Below, one piece after another: positions 38,142 to 47,422 of a DNA stretch of 64,000 nt. The notes beneath the pieces are model-generated. The model searched no databases and was not told where the DNA came from. It saw only the letters and a list, made by a program, of their open reading frames with translations. The stretch is from Paenibacillus glucanolyticus NBRC 15330 (GTDB taxonomy: Bacteria > Bacillota > Bacilli > Paenibacillales > Paenibacillaceae), in the NCBI RefSeq assembly GCF_004000885.1, contig NZ_BIMC01000001.1:795331-859330 (forward strand). The letters are read 5' to 3'. The position numbers and the translations under genes were made by a program. The first letter of the stretch is position 1. Every line of letters starts with the position of its first letter.

Positions 38142-39485
38142 TTAGGCTTTAGCGGTAAATGTTCCAGTTTGCACGCCTTCTACTTCCGCTTGATGCTCTG
38201 CTATCCATTCGTTCAGTTCTTCCGTCAGGTTTGCTGCTAATACGGCATCATCGGAAGGCCCGTCCTTCTCCTTCGAGCGATGCTGCGACTGCTGCTGTCC
38301 TGATCCAGGCTGGCGGCCGTCCTGATAAAGATTCGACGTCGAAGGCTGGCTGCTCTGTGTGACTTCTATTTTTTCTACCTGAAGTCCCTGTGCCAGCAAT
38401 GCGCTCCGAAGCTGTGCCATTTGCTGGTCAATCAGCTCTTTCGCATCCGTTGACTTGGTCATGAACTGTGCAATCAATTGCCCGTTCTGCATCGTAAGCT
38501 TAATATCGACTTGTCCCAGATGCTCTGGATTCAAGGAGATCCTTGCTTCCGTGAACCCGGTTTGCTTCACGATTTCCATCTTATTAATGATGAAGGAGGT
38601 CATTTCGCTCGAGAAATGCTCTACAGGCACCGGCGGTGCCGCAGGTTTCACTGCAACTTGTGTTCCGGAACGCAGGGCTAGTTGACCCGCAGTAACCGGT
38701 CCTTGCTCCAACAGTGAATCTCCTTCGGTCATAACGAACTCCGTTGCTGCGCCGTCAGAGCTGGCCTTGGTTGTCAAGGAAGCCCAATTGGCATTAGCTG
38801 ACCCTGTCGTTTGGGACAAAGTCGACTGACCGGCTGTGTTCGTGGATGCATTAGGTAAAATCGCATCCGGCTGCTTCTGGTTTAAAATGCTGTTAAAATT
38901 CCCGTTGGCCTTGCTCTCTGCCGTTCCCGTTCCTTGACCCAGTAGACTATGGAAGGATTGGACCAGCTGTTTTACGGCTACCTCGGTGTTCAAATCCAGC
39001 TTGCCGGATTTAGAGAGCATGGATGCCAGCTGGCTAATCGTATCCTGTACAACAAATCGAATCGTATCCGGACTGGAAGCCAATGGGGACATTTCATTTC
39101 CATCCGTGTTTCCTTGTGCTTGAGAAGCAGCTCCGCTTAACAACTGATTAGCTTGTGTCAGCCAGTTCTGAAGCTCCTGGAGCAAGGAAGGATCCTCGTT
39201 TAATGCCTGGTCCATGGAGTCAAGCTCCTGAAGCAGGCCTTGAAGCAGTTCCATCAAGCCTTCCAGCGATTCATCCGTTTCCGATGAATAATTCGCGAGC
39301 AGGGATTCCAGCTTTGCAGCAACTTCAGTTGAAGCGGTCGAAGCGCTGTTACCACTGCTGTTCATCTGGTAAGCCAGGGTTGAATCGAAGGAAACGCCCG
39401 CTGCCGCTTGGCCAGCCGCACTTGCCTTCCCGCTGCCAGAAGAGCTGCTTACGGATGTAGACATGTTCTGTACCATGATTGTCAT
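38142..39485 (-). CDS. fliK: Flagellar hook-length control protein FliK
   Basis: A 447-residue export ruler. The N-terminal two thirds are Ser/Ala/Gln/Thr-rich and low in complexity. The C-terminal hook-length domain (about residues 310-390) has ARISLNPEHLGQVDIKLTMQ, then GQLIAQFMTKSTDAKELIDQ and LRSALLAQGLQVEKIEV, which contacts FlhB to switch specificity. AGGAGGTG lies upstream of the ATG. It lies between the MotE-like gene and flgD. Confidence 0.92.
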   Translation of the reverse strand: MTIMVQNMSTSVSSSSGSGKASAAGQAAAGVSFDSTLAYQMNSSGNSASTASTEVAAKLESLLANYSSETDESLEGLMELLQGLLQELDSMDQALNEDPSLLQELQNWLTQANQLLSGAASQAQGNTDGNEMSPLASSPDTIRFVVQDTISQLASMLSKSGKLDLNTEVAVKQLVQSFHSLLGQGTGTAESKANGNFNSILNQKQPDAILPNASTNTAGQSTLSQTTGSANANWASLTTKASSDGAATEFVMTEGDSLLEQGPVTAGQLALRSGTQVAVKPAAPPVPVEHFSSEMTSFIINKMEIVKQTGFTEARISLNPEHLGQVDIKLTMQNGQLIAQFMTKSTDAKELIDQQMAQLRSALLAQGLQVEKIEVTQSSQPSTSNLYQDGRQPGSGQQQSQHRSKEKDGPSDDAVLAANLTEELNEWIAEHQAEVEGVQTGTFTAKA

Positions 39486-39532
39486 CGTCTTATTTCACCT
39501 CCTTTCCCAAGGATGGAGATTCATTTCAGAGC

Positions 39533-40459
39533 TTATTTAGAGCCCATCAGGCGATTCAATATCTTAGCTGCCAGCTCCGCGTCTTTTGAAGACATTGCAT
39601 TTAAAATTTGTGAACGTGTAGCATCATCCACCGTATTCAGAATGGTCATTGTCTTGGCGGGGCTGATCTTGTACGTTTGCATCAACAGCTCGGCAGCATT
39701 GGCAGGTGTCATTCCGGCAAACGTCTGATTCAACTGGTTTTTGTCCAGATTATCGGATGTCTTCTTCTGCGCAGCTTCCGTTTCATTCTTCTTGACCCTG
39801 GATTGCAGAGCCGCAATGGCCATATCCTCGGATGTCTCCGCGTCTTTGAGCATCATGGTTGCATCCGCTGCTGTTTTTGGATCCATCTTTTGAAGAATAG
39901 CGACCCGGTTGCTGCTCTTCATCTGGCTGAGCATCAGCACCATTTCTTCCAGCGTTAAGTTCTGCATGATCGGTGCCGCTTTGCTCGGGCTCATATCGGC
40001 GTAAAGCTTGGACAACTCGCGAATCTGCATCGTGTACGCATCTTCCTCTGGCGCCTCGCCGCTAGCCGCCGTGCTTTGCATTGAATCAATCTGGGTTTCC
40101 AGCTCTTTTACCTTGTTTTCCTGTGTTGCTTTTTGCTCGGTTACTTCATTTAATGTCTCTTCGCGTTCAGCAAGCTGCTTCTTAAGCTCTACAATCGTTG
40201 CTTCCGCACTTTCTTCCTGCTGCTTCGCTTCCTTAAGTTTCTGTTCTTCCGGAGTAAGTACCGGATCAGGAACCCAATTCTTCACAATTGGAATTTTGTT
40301 AGCTACATCAATGAGTCCATCCCGGACATCGGCTCTGAAAAATACCGCAAGAGCCCCCAGCAGGACGATTGTGAATATAGCTGGCACTAAAATCAATAAT
40401 ATCCGTTCAAATCCTCCACTTGATTCTTCTTTGTCAAGCGGCATATCTTTTCGTGACAC
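39533..40459 (-). CDS. ylxF: MotE/YlxF-like protein (MgtE N-terminal-domain)
   Basis: About 308 residues: one membrane helix (ILLILVPAIFTIVLLGALAV, about residues 22-41), a coiled coil rich in Glu, Lys and Gln (about 75-150), then two MgtE-N-like helical repeats (LYADMSPSKAAPIMQNLTLE, LSQMKSSNRVAILQKMDPKT, and again FAGMTPANAAELLMQTYKIS). This is the layout of YlxF in B. subtilis and MotE in alphaproteobacteria. The start is set at GTG 40459, 7 bases after GGAGG; an ATG 6 bases earlier abuts the RBS. Confidence 0.8.
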   Translation of the reverse strand: MSRKDMPLDKEESSGGFERILLILVPAIFTIVLLGALAVFFRADVRDGLIDVANKIPIVKNWVPDPVLTPEEQKLKEAKQQEESAEATIVELKKQLAEREETLNEVTEQKATQENKVKELETQIDSMQSTAASGEAPEEDAYTMQIRELSKLYADMSPSKAAPIMQNLTLEEMVLMLSQMKSSNRVAILQKMDPKTAADATMMLKDAETSEDMAIAALQSRVKKNETEAAQKKTSDNLDKNQLNQTFAGMTPANAAELLMQTYKISPAKTMTILNTVDDATRSQILNAMSSKDAELAAKILNRLMGSK

Positions 40460-40504
40460 TCTCATTCCTCCTTCGCGGTCATTACCCAGCGGTATTTGCA
40501 GACC

Positions 40505-40948
40505 TTAACGGGCTTTGATCGCAAAACGTACCGTCGCCATTTCGTCCAGCTCGTTTTGTTCCCGAAGGAGACTTTCATGCCGGAACTTTTCTTGGGATTT
40601 GTCTCTTGCCTTCAGCCACACTTTCTCATCAAGCATCTTGTCGGATAACACCTTCTGTTTCTTCGTTACATTGACATGAGCGAGCCGTATATCATCCCGT
40701 TTCCGCTCAATGCATTCTTCCAGATGCTCTGCATAAACCTGAATATTTCGAATTTCAGCTACAGGTACGCAGCGCGATGCTGCTTCTTGTTGAGCGTGAT
40801 ACATTTGATCCCGCATCGCATACAGCTCATTCAGACTATTCTCTTCCGCCTGAAGTTTTCCGATGGCACTTGACAGCATCCATTCGGCTTGTGTTTTCTC
40901 GTTGCTTTTCAGGTCTACGATTTTCTGGAATGCATAATGAAATTTCAT
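40505..40948 (-). CDS. fliJ: Flagellar export protein FliJ
   Basis: A 147-residue, almost entirely alpha-helical coiled-coil protein (FHYAFQKIVDLKSNEKTQAE at the N terminus) that fits the central-stalk role of FliJ beside the FliI ATPase. Heptad-like charged and hydrophobic pattern runs through most of the length. It lies 10 bases after fliI and 46 bases before the MotE-like gene. Confidence 0.88.
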   Translation of the reverse strand: MKFHYAFQKIVDLKSNEKTQAEWMLSSAIGKLQAEENSLNELYAMRDQMYHAQQEAASRCVPVAEIRNIQVYAEHLEECIERKRDDIRLAHVNVTKKQKVLSDKMLDEKVWLKARDKSQEKFRHESLLREQNELDEMATVRFAIKAR

Positions 40949-40957
40949 TCTTCAAAG

Positions 40958-42277
40958 TCATCTCCTTGAAAACTCGGAAATCAAACGTTCCTGAACCTCA
41001 TTCAATGTTGTTTTCTCATTCACTTTTTGCTTCGTAAAATCCCATATTCGCCCGATATATTCGATGGACTCATCGATATCGGCATTCGAGCCTTCTTGAT
41101 AGGCTCCGATATTGATCAAATCCTCGGAATCCTTGTACACCGCCATCAGTCGTTTTACATTCTCGGAAGCGTCAATTTGCTCCTCAGGCGAGATATCTTT
41201 CATCACCCGGCTGATACTTGCCAACACGTCGATAGCCGGAAAATGTCCTTTATTTGCTATATTCCGGTTTAACACGATATGGCCGTCCAATATACCCCTA
41301 ACCGCATCAGCAATCGGTTCGTTCATATCGTCGCCATCTACAAGCACCGTGTAAAAGGCAGTAATGGAGCCTGTCGGCCCAGTTCCTGCACGTTCCAGCA
41401 GCTTAGGCAGACTTGCAAATACCGAGGGAGTGTAACCACGCATCGCGGGCGGTTCCCCTACGGCAAGCCCCACTTCGCGCTGTGCCATTGCATACCGGGT
41501 AACGGAATCCATCATCAGCATCACATTCAGCCCACGATCCCTGAAATATTCGGCAATCGTTGTGGCGATTAAAGCTCCTTTAATGCGGATGAGGGCTGGC
41601 TGATCTGAAGTCGCAACAATCACGACGGATCGCTTTAGCCCCTCAGGTCCCAGGTCCCGCTCGATGAAGTCAAGCACCTCTCGACCGCGTTCTCCGATCA
41701 AGGCAATGACATTAACATCGGCAGAGGTGTTTCTTGCAATCATCCCCATCAAGGTACTCTTCCCGACACCCGACCCGGCAAAAATACCGACCCGCTGCCC
41801 TTTGCCGATGGAGAGCAGTCCGTCAATCGCTCGAACACCGATGCTGATCGGTTCCTGAACTCTCGGCCGATTGAGCGGATTCTGTGGAACGTTATGGGTT
41901 GAATAATGAGGCATGCGAGCTGGAATGATGGAACCGTCCAGCGGCTGACCTAATCCATCCAGCACCTTGCCAAGCAGTTCAGAGCCTACCTGCACACTCA
42001 GTGGCTTCCCGGTGCCGACCACATCACAGCCAGGGCCGATGGAATGAAGCTCGCCCAGCGGCATCAGCAGCACTTTATTATCCCTGAAGCCAACGACCTC
42101 AGCCTTGAGCGGCTTGGATTGCTTCGTGGGATAGATGTAGCACACATCGCCAATGCTTGCGTCCGGGCCTTCGGATTCCACCATCAGTCCGATAACCTGA
42201 GTTACTTTGCCGTTGATTCGAACGGGATCTAAATGCCTTAAATGATCCATATATCGTGCGCTATTCAGCTTCTTCAT
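40958..42277 (-). CDS. fliI: Flagellum-specific export ATPase FliI
   Basis: A 439-residue F1-beta-like ATPase that energises substrate unloading at the export gate. Walker A is GIFAGSGVGKSTLMGMIARN (about residues 163-182), Walker B VMLMMDSVTRYAMAQREVGL, plus GDDMNEPIADAVRGILDGHI. The start is ATG 42277 (MKKLNSARYMDHL), overlapping fliH by 17 bases with CGGAG upstream. The open frame above this is inside fliH. Confidence 0.96.
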   Translation of the reverse strand: MKKLNSARYMDHLRHLDPVRINGKVTQVIGLMVESEGPDASIGDVCYIYPTKQSKPLKAEVVGFRDNKVLLMPLGELHSIGPGCDVVGTGKPLSVQVGSELLGKVLDGLGQPLDGSIIPARMPHYSTHNVPQNPLNRPRVQEPISIGVRAIDGLLSIGKGQRVGIFAGSGVGKSTLMGMIARNTSADVNVIALIGERGREVLDFIERDLGPEGLKRSVVIVATSDQPALIRIKGALIATTIAEYFRDRGLNVMLMMDSVTRYAMAQREVGLAVGEPPAMRGYTPSVFASLPKLLERAGTGPTGSITAFYTVLVDGDDMNEPIADAVRGILDGHIVLNRNIANKGHFPAIDVLASISRVMKDISPEEQIDASENVKRLMAVYKDSEDLINIGAYQEGSNADIDESIEYIGRIWDFTKQKVNEKTTLNEVQERLISEFSRR

Positions 42278-43115
42278 CTTGATTTCTCCGTTCCTCGTCA
42301 TCAAGAGCGAACCGCACCAGTTCTTTTTTAATCTCGGACAGCTGCGTATCGATGCGGGCATCCACACTTCCGAATGAGGAGCGGATCACACAGCCGCGAT
42401 CCTTCACCGTAGAATCCGGCAGAATTTGAAGCTCTGCCTGGGAATCGATTGATAATCCGAGTTCTTCCCGTGCCGCATAGACAAATTCAAACTGTTCGGG
42501 AGCCACACAGAGCGAGATGATTCCTTTTTCCCGTTTGCGGGCCAGATTCTTCCGAATGAGCTCCAGGGTAAAGTCAGGCTCGATTGTTAACTGATGATCC
42601 AGCACCTTCTCGGCAATGCTGCAGCTGAGCTCCACCAGGAACGGCTCCGCCTCCTGAATTAAATCGTCCTTGGCCTGGTGAGCCAGTTGGAGCAATTCGC
42701 TAGCTTGAACCGTCGCCTGCTCCATCAGTTCCTTCATCTCAAGCTCTGCCTTGGCGGAGCCCTCAGCATATCCCTGATTAAAGCCTTCCATCTTCAGCGT
42801 CTCAGACAAATCATCATCCTGAAGCCTGCGTCCAGTCCACCATGCTTCAATCTGCTGCTGCGCTTCGGTCAATAACCGTTCCGCTTCTTCCGAAGCCTCC
42901 CGTATTTGCCTTTCGGCAAACTCTTGGGCATCCTTCAGCATCTCATGCTTCAAACGTTCGGCTTCAGCCAGCGTCTGCACAACTGCCGGCTCGGCAGTCG
43001 GAGGAGCATACTCCTCGACCGTTTCCTCGGTTGGTGAAGCGTAACGACGAGCAAGATCCAACTCTTTCAACACATCCATCGGTTTATAGTGGGACGATTT
43101 GATCAAGTTAGACAA
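42261..43115 (-). CDS. fliH: Flagellar assembly protein FliH
   Basis: About 284 residues; links the FliI ATPase to the C ring and regulates it. The N-terminal and middle parts form a Glu/Ala/Gln-rich coiled coil (EEAERLLTEAQQQIEAWW), and the C-terminal V-ATPase subunit-E-like domain has VELSCSIAEKVLDHQLTIEP and VIRSSFGSVDARIDTQLSEI. The start is taken as TTG 43115 (MSNLIKSSHYKPMDV), 9 bases after GGAGGAG; GTG 43136 and ATG 43124 are possible but badly placed to the RBS. It overlaps both neighbours. Confidence 0.9.
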   Translation of the reverse strand: MSNLIKSSHYKPMDVLKELDLARRYASPTEETVEEYAPPTAEPAVVQTLAEAERLKHEMLKDAQEFAERQIREASEEAERLLTEAQQQIEAWWTGRRLQDDDLSETLKMEGFNQGYAEGSAKAELEMKELMEQATVQASELLQLAHQAKDDLIQEAEPFLVELSCSIAEKVLDHQLTIEPDFTLELIRKNLARKREKGIISLCVAPEQFEFVYAAREELGLSIDSQAELQILPDSTVKDRGCVIRSSFGSVDARIDTQLSEIKKELVRFALDDEERRNQDEEAE

Positions 43116-44124
43116 TGATGTCATCTCCTCCGCCACGGGCTATAATGACCTCGCCCGCCTCTTCGAGTCTTCGGATCGTGCTTACAATCCGAGTTTGAGC
43201 TTCCTCAACATCACGCAGCCGCACCGGACCCATGTATTCCATTTCTTCGCGGAAGGTTTCGGCCATACGCTTGGACATGTTCCGGAAAATAACATCGCGC
43301 ACCTCTTCGCTTGCCACCTTGAGCGCAAGCTGCAAATCCGCATTCTCGACATCGCGGATAATACGCTGTATAGAGCGATTGTCCACATTGACGATATCCT
43401 CGAAAACAAACATCCGCTTCTTGATTTCTTCTGCAAGCTCGGGATCCTGGATTTCCAAGGAATCGAGGATCGTTCTTTCCGTTCCGCGGTCAACCCCGTT
43501 CAGGATTTGAACGATGGACTCAATGCCGCCGGCACTTGTATAATCCTGAGTCACCGTCGCTGAAAGTTTCTGTTCAAGCACACGCTCGACCTGGGAGATG
43601 ACTTCAGGAGAAGTACTGTCCATCACAGCTACCCTGCGGGCAACTTCTGCCTGCTTCTCTTGCGGAAGCGAGGACAAAATCGCAGAGGCCTGCTCGTACT
43701 GGAGATAAGACAATACGAGAGCAATCGTTTGTGCATTTTCGTTCTGGATAAAGTTCAGGATTTGGCTTGGGTCCGCTTTGCGGGCGAAGTCAAACGGTCT
43801 TACCTGAAGCGTTGCGGTCAACCTGTTGATCACTTCCATCGCTTTTTGTTGACCAAGCGCCTTCTCCAAAATTTCTTTAGCGTAATTAATGCCGCCTTGG
43901 GAAATGTACTCCTGGGCCAAACAAATCTGATGGAATTCTTGAATGATGCTATCTTTCTCGACACTGTCGACTTTGCGAACGTTCGCGATCTCTAGTGTTA
44001 ATTGTTCAATTTCATCATCTCGAAGATGCTTAAATATTTGAGCAGACACTTCCGGGCCAAGTGTAATGAGCAGTATAGCTGCTTTTTGACGTCCGCTTAA
44101 CATTTGGTTATTTCCCTTAGCCAA
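43108..44124 (-). CDS. fliG: Flagellar motor switch protein FliG
   Basis: A 338-residue protein, the same length as B. subtilis FliG. Starts MAKGNNQMLSGRQKAAILLI from TTG 44124, 6 bases after GAGGTG. The middle domain has the EHPQ-like region (LVLSYLQYEQASAILSSLPQ), and the C-terminal torque domain has FVFEDIVNVDNRSIQRIIRD with the charged helix LKVASEEVRDVIFRNMSKRM. It lies 11 bases after fliF. Confidence 0.97.
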   Translation of the reverse strand: MAKGNNQMLSGRQKAAILLITLGPEVSAQIFKHLRDDEIEQLTLEIANVRKVDSVEKDSIIQEFHQICLAQEYISQGGINYAKEILEKALGQQKAMEVINRLTATLQVRPFDFARKADPSQILNFIQNENAQTIALVLSYLQYEQASAILSSLPQEKQAEVARRVAVMDSTSPEVISQVERVLEQKLSATVTQDYTSAGGIESIVQILNGVDRGTERTILDSLEIQDPELAEEIKKRMFVFEDIVNVDNRSIQRIIRDVENADLQLALKVASEEVRDVIFRNMSKRMAETFREEMEYMGPVRLRDVEEAQTRIVSTIRRLEEAGEVIIARGGGDDIIV

Positions 44125-44135
44125 TGCTTCCACCT

Positions 44136-45716
44136 CTATTCCTCAGCTAGCCATGTGCGAAGTAAATTCACGAATTCATCTGGCTTCTTCTTCGCCAAGG
44201 TTTCGAGCTGCTTACGAACCTGGCTTTCATTGGTTATACTTTCGAGATTTATTGATGGGAATTCTGTAACTGGCGGAAGCTGAATGTCATCTTCAAGCTC
44301 TTCCTGCTGTTGTCTGCGTCGGCGGATAAAGAAGTAGGCTCCCCCCGCAATCAATGCTAACGCAGCAATACCAATTCCCCATAATACAGGCTGAGAAAAA
44401 ACAGTTTTCGTATTTTCATCCGGATTTACATTAAATACCTGTGAATTAACCGAAACTTTTTTGGACAGATCAGCGTCTGTATAAGTAGAACCCGAATCTG
44501 CAAGCGATGCTCTTACAATGTTGACCAGAATGTTTTGAATAGCCGTTCTTGTAGGATCGTCTAAAGCTTGTTGTCCCGCAGGTGGTTCAACCGAGACATT
44601 AATGGTTAAATCTTTAACAGTATATGGGCTTGCAATGATATCCTTGGTAATCCGGTTAACTTCGTAGTTAACCGTTTTGGAGAGCTCTTCCGAGTTCGTT
44701 TCACCGCTTCCAGAGTCGCTTGGATATCCTGGAACAGCCTCTTGGCCTACACCGGCCACTCCGCCGGTCGGACTGCTGGTTCCCGAATAGTTCTTCTGGA
44801 TTTCCTGAACACTGAGCTCAATCCCCTTCATTTCTTCTTCATCCACAGGGGTTACGATGTTTTCCTTGCTCTGCACCTGATCGAAATTCAGTTTGGAAGC
44901 GACGAGAACATTCACTTTATTCGAACCCATGTACTGCGATAGAAATTGCTGGACATTTTGCCTAACTTCGCTTTCGAATTTTTTCTGAAGAGCAAAGTTC
45001 TCTTCCACCTTGCCAATCAATCCGCCTTGACCGCCCTTAGCTGTTGCGAGCAGCTCGACTTCGTCATTGGTGATTGTAATATTCTCAACCGGCAAGTTTG
45101 GAATCGCAGTCTTCACGAGGTTGTAATAGCCGTCGATGACTTCCTGATTAGGACGATAGCCCGGCTTAAATTGCACAACTACGGAAGCACTGGCTTTATC
45201 TTCGTTCCCGTTTTTCGCAAATACACTTTCCTTGGGAAGGTTTAATAGCACGGTTGCATCTTGAACGCCCTGCATCTTCTCAAGCAACCGTTCTACTTCG
45301 CCGTTCAGTGCATTTACATATTTCACTTCGAACTCGTTATCGGTCATTCCGATGGCTGACGCATTCTTCTCGAAGGTTTCGAATCCGATCGTACCATTCT
45401 GCACAAGTCCTTGTGAGCCTACATCAATCTGGACTTTAGCTGCACTCGTGCTAGGTACCAGGATGCTTCTGCCATCCTCACTCAGCTTATAAGAAATTCC
45501 TTGGGTCTCCAGGTGGCTGATGATTCCCGCAGCATCGCTGGAATTCAAATCCCGGAATGCTACTTCGTATTTCGTCTTAGAGAACTGCATCGTTAGTACG
45601 ATCAGAGCAATCAGAACAAATGCTATTGTAGCGATTAACATTATTTTTTGTTTGTTGCTGAATTGGTTCCAATATTGGGTCATTCTTTCCCGATACTGGG
45701 CGATTCTCTCGTTCAC
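44136..45716 (-). CDS. fliF: Flagellar MS-ring protein FliF
   Basis: A 526-residue protein with two membrane helices (about residues 25-43, IMLIATIAFVLIALIVLTM, and about 440-460, LWGIGIAALALIAGGAYFFI) flanking the ring-building domains. Conserved features include YEVAFRDLNSSDAAGIISHL near the N terminus. The C-terminal tail binds FliG (VRKQLETLAKKKPDEFVNLL). GTG start. It is upstream of fliG. Confidence 0.97.
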   Translation of the reverse strand: MNERIAQYRERMTQYWNQFSNKQKIMLIATIAFVLIALIVLTMQFSKTKYEVAFRDLNSSDAAGIISHLETQGISYKLSEDGRSILVPSTSAAKVQIDVGSQGLVQNGTIGFETFEKNASAIGMTDNEFEVKYVNALNGEVERLLEKMQGVQDATVLLNLPKESVFAKNGNEDKASASVVVQFKPGYRPNQEVIDGYYNLVKTAIPNLPVENITITNDEVELLATAKGGQGGLIGKVEENFALQKKFESEVRQNVQQFLSQYMGSNKVNVLVASKLNFDQVQSKENIVTPVDEEEMKGIELSVQEIQKNYSGTSSPTGGVAGVGQEAVPGYPSDSGSGETNSEELSKTVNYEVNRITKDIIASPYTVKDLTINVSVEPPAGQQALDDPTRTAIQNILVNIVRASLADSGSTYTDADLSKKVSVNSQVFNVNPDENTKTVFSQPVLWGIGIAALALIAGGAYFFIRRRRQQQEELEDDIQLPPVTEFPSINLESITNESQVRKQLETLAKKKPDEFVNLLRTWLAEE

Positions 45717-45750
45717 ATTGTCACCCCATCCGAAACTTTGCTAGAAACAT

Positions 45751-46059
45751 TTAGATTTGCGTGCGCATGATCTCTTGATAGGCTTCTACCACTTTGTTTC
45801 GGACCTGTGTTGTGAGCTGAATGCTCAACAGAGCCTGTTGGGCGGATATCATCGCCTGATCTACGTTTACTTGTCCAATCATTAATTTATCGGTCATCAT
45901 ATGTGCATTCTGTTCCTGTGCTGACACAGAGTTCAGTGCTTCATTCAGGTAAGAACCAAAATCGCGGATCGATTCAGAAGGAGTCGCTCCATTTTTCACT
46001 TGCTCTTGTAGTTGAAGTGGCTGTACGCCCTGAACACTGAACATTGCGTTTTGAATCAT
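45751..46059 (-). CDS. fliE: Flagellar hook-basal body protein FliE
   Basis: A 102-residue MS-ring/rod junction protein. The C-terminal block (NVDQAMISAQQALLSIQLTT then QVRNKVVEAYQEIMRTQI) is the family signature, and FGSYLNEALNSVSAQEQNAH is the middle helix. It lies between flgC and fliF. Confidence 0.95.
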   Translation of the reverse strand: MIQNAMFSVQGVQPLQLQEQVKNGATPSESIRDFGSYLNEALNSVSAQEQNAHMMTDKLMIGQVNVDQAMISAQQALLSIQLTTQVRNKVVEAYQEIMRTQI

Positions 46060-46101
46060 AATTCTGTCCTCCTACTATGTGTGCTTATGTATTTTATCTT
46101 C

Positions 46102-46551
46102 TTATCTTCCAATCTCTAATGCCTTCATGATCATGGCTTTCGAAGCATTTATCGCTGTTACGTTAGCTTCGTAAGAACGGGTGGCTGCAAGCATATCCAC
46201 CATCTCCTTCGTTATATCCACGTTAGGCATAAAGACATAACCTTCTGTATTTGCATCGGGATGAGTAGGGTTATATACCCGTTTCAGCGGCGCTTGATCT
46301 TCCTGCACTGCCGCAACCTTTACTCCTTGTCCCGCGTCCTGACCACTCATCTGAGCTCTGAGAAGTCCTTCAAACGATTCTTGCTGCGGCTGAAACACAA
46401 CAGTCTTTCGGCGATACGGAACGGCTTGTCCATTCTCGATTCGCGCGCGAGTGGTTTCCGCATTGGCTATGTTGGAGGAGATGACATCCATTCGAAGCCG
46501 TTGTGCTGTAAGAGCTGATGCATTAATCCCAAAGCTATTGCTAATATTCAT
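46102..46551 (-). CDS. flgC: Flagellar basal-body rod protein FlgC
   Basis: A 149-residue proximal rod protein. N-terminal rod motif (GINASALTAQRLRMDVISSN, IANAETTRA) and C-terminal motif (VDMLAATRSYEANVTAINAS) are both present, together with YNPTHPDANTEGYVFMPNVD. It lies 5 bases after flgB. Confidence 0.96.
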   Translation of the reverse strand: MNISNSFGINASALTAQRLRMDVISSNIANAETTRARIENGQAVPYRRKTVVFQPQQESFEGLLRAQMSGQDAGQGVKVAAVQEDQAPLKRVYNPTHPDANTEGYVFMPNVDITKEMVDMLAATRSYEANVTAINASKAMIMKALEIGR

Positions 46552-46556
46552 GAACC

Positions 46557-46964
46557 CTATCTCCCTTCAATAGCTGTACGCATCATTCGAATCTGCTCAT
46601 TTACAGCTTGTATGTATGAATTATAACGAAGCTGATTCTCTGCAAGCAGCGACATTTCTCTGTCTGCATCGACATTATTCTGGTTGTTGTTCATAGAGCT
46701 GCTTCCATCCTTCATGACTGAAGCGTCGGGAATCCCCCCTGTAGGACCAATAACAAAATGTCGGGGATCCGTTCTTCTGCCCTGAAGCGATAAATCGGCT
46801 CCATCCATTTCCTTTTTCAGAAGACTCTCAAAGGATACCTCGGATCGCTTAAAATGAGGAGTATCCACGTTCGCGATGTTGTTCGCAATCACATTGTTTC
46901 TGAGATTTGCCGCATCCAAACCGCTTTGAAGCCGTTGAAAAGAACTATTGTTCAACAGATTCAC
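46557..46964 (-). CDS. flgB: Flagellar basal-body rod protein FlgB, first gene of the fla/che operon
   Basis: A 135-residue proximal rod protein with GLDAANLRNNVIANNIANVD at the N terminus. The start is GTG 46964 (MNLLNNSSFQRLQ), 9 bases after AGGAGG, chosen over an ATG at 46994 without an RBS. It heads the roughly 31-kb operon ending at 15.7 kb. In B. subtilis codY lies directly upstream; here a 458-base gap separates it from hslU. Confidence 0.95.
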   Translation of the reverse strand: MNLLNNSSFQRLQSGLDAANLRNNVIANNIANVDTPHFKRSEVSFESLLKKEMDGADLSLQGRRTDPRHFVIGPTGGIPDASVMKDGSSSMNNNQNNVDADREMSLLAENQLRYNSYIQAVNEQIRMMRTAIEGR

Positions 46965-47422
46965 TAGCTCATTCCTCCTGACTGGACTTTGCAAGAAGAT
47001 ATTCCACTCTTCCCAGCTAAATCCTCTTTTTTCGACAAAGAATATAATCCGTACGCACTAACCTAGGTCTTAAGTAGAAAAAGACAACATGATGTCACAT
47101 AAACTAAGTTTCTTAAAGATTGGGACTTTTTACAATAAGAAAAAAGCCCTGTCTTTTACCAAAAAGAAGGGCTTTGTATTCATTTTTATTCGGTTTTTTT
47201 CTATATTATTGCAAATCGTACCACTAATTCTGTAAATTTTAATCGTTTTTCCCCAAACGATAGGTCCCGGAACATTTAGAGAAATTCACAAAAAATTGCG
47301 AAAACCGTCCCGGCACCTTCCAACATGCGAAAGCTCTTCGACAACTTGCTGCGAGGTTTCACGATGAATATCGACAATTATCTCCGTGCGTTTACTCGGC
47401 TAATAGGCCTATATGGCTGCAA
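46965..47422. other. flgB-hslU intergenic region; no codY
   Basis: A 458-base gap that holds the hslU terminator (47141-47173) and the start of the fla/che transcript. I could not assign a convincing fla/che promoter: an AT-rich TTATAT element near 47042-47048 is a possible -10 with no good -35. A minus-strand stretch at about 47290-47395 reads as a protein-like sequence without a start codon. The codY gene found here in B. subtilis is absent. Confidence 0.55.
47141..47173 (-). terminator. Intrinsic terminator after hslU
   Basis: AGCCCTTCTTTT pairs with AAAAGACAGGGCT (one bulged base), followed on the minus strand by TTTTTTCTTATT. The stem also has a T-rich flank in the plus direction. It separates the topA-to-hslU group from fla/che. 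Confidence 0.88.
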
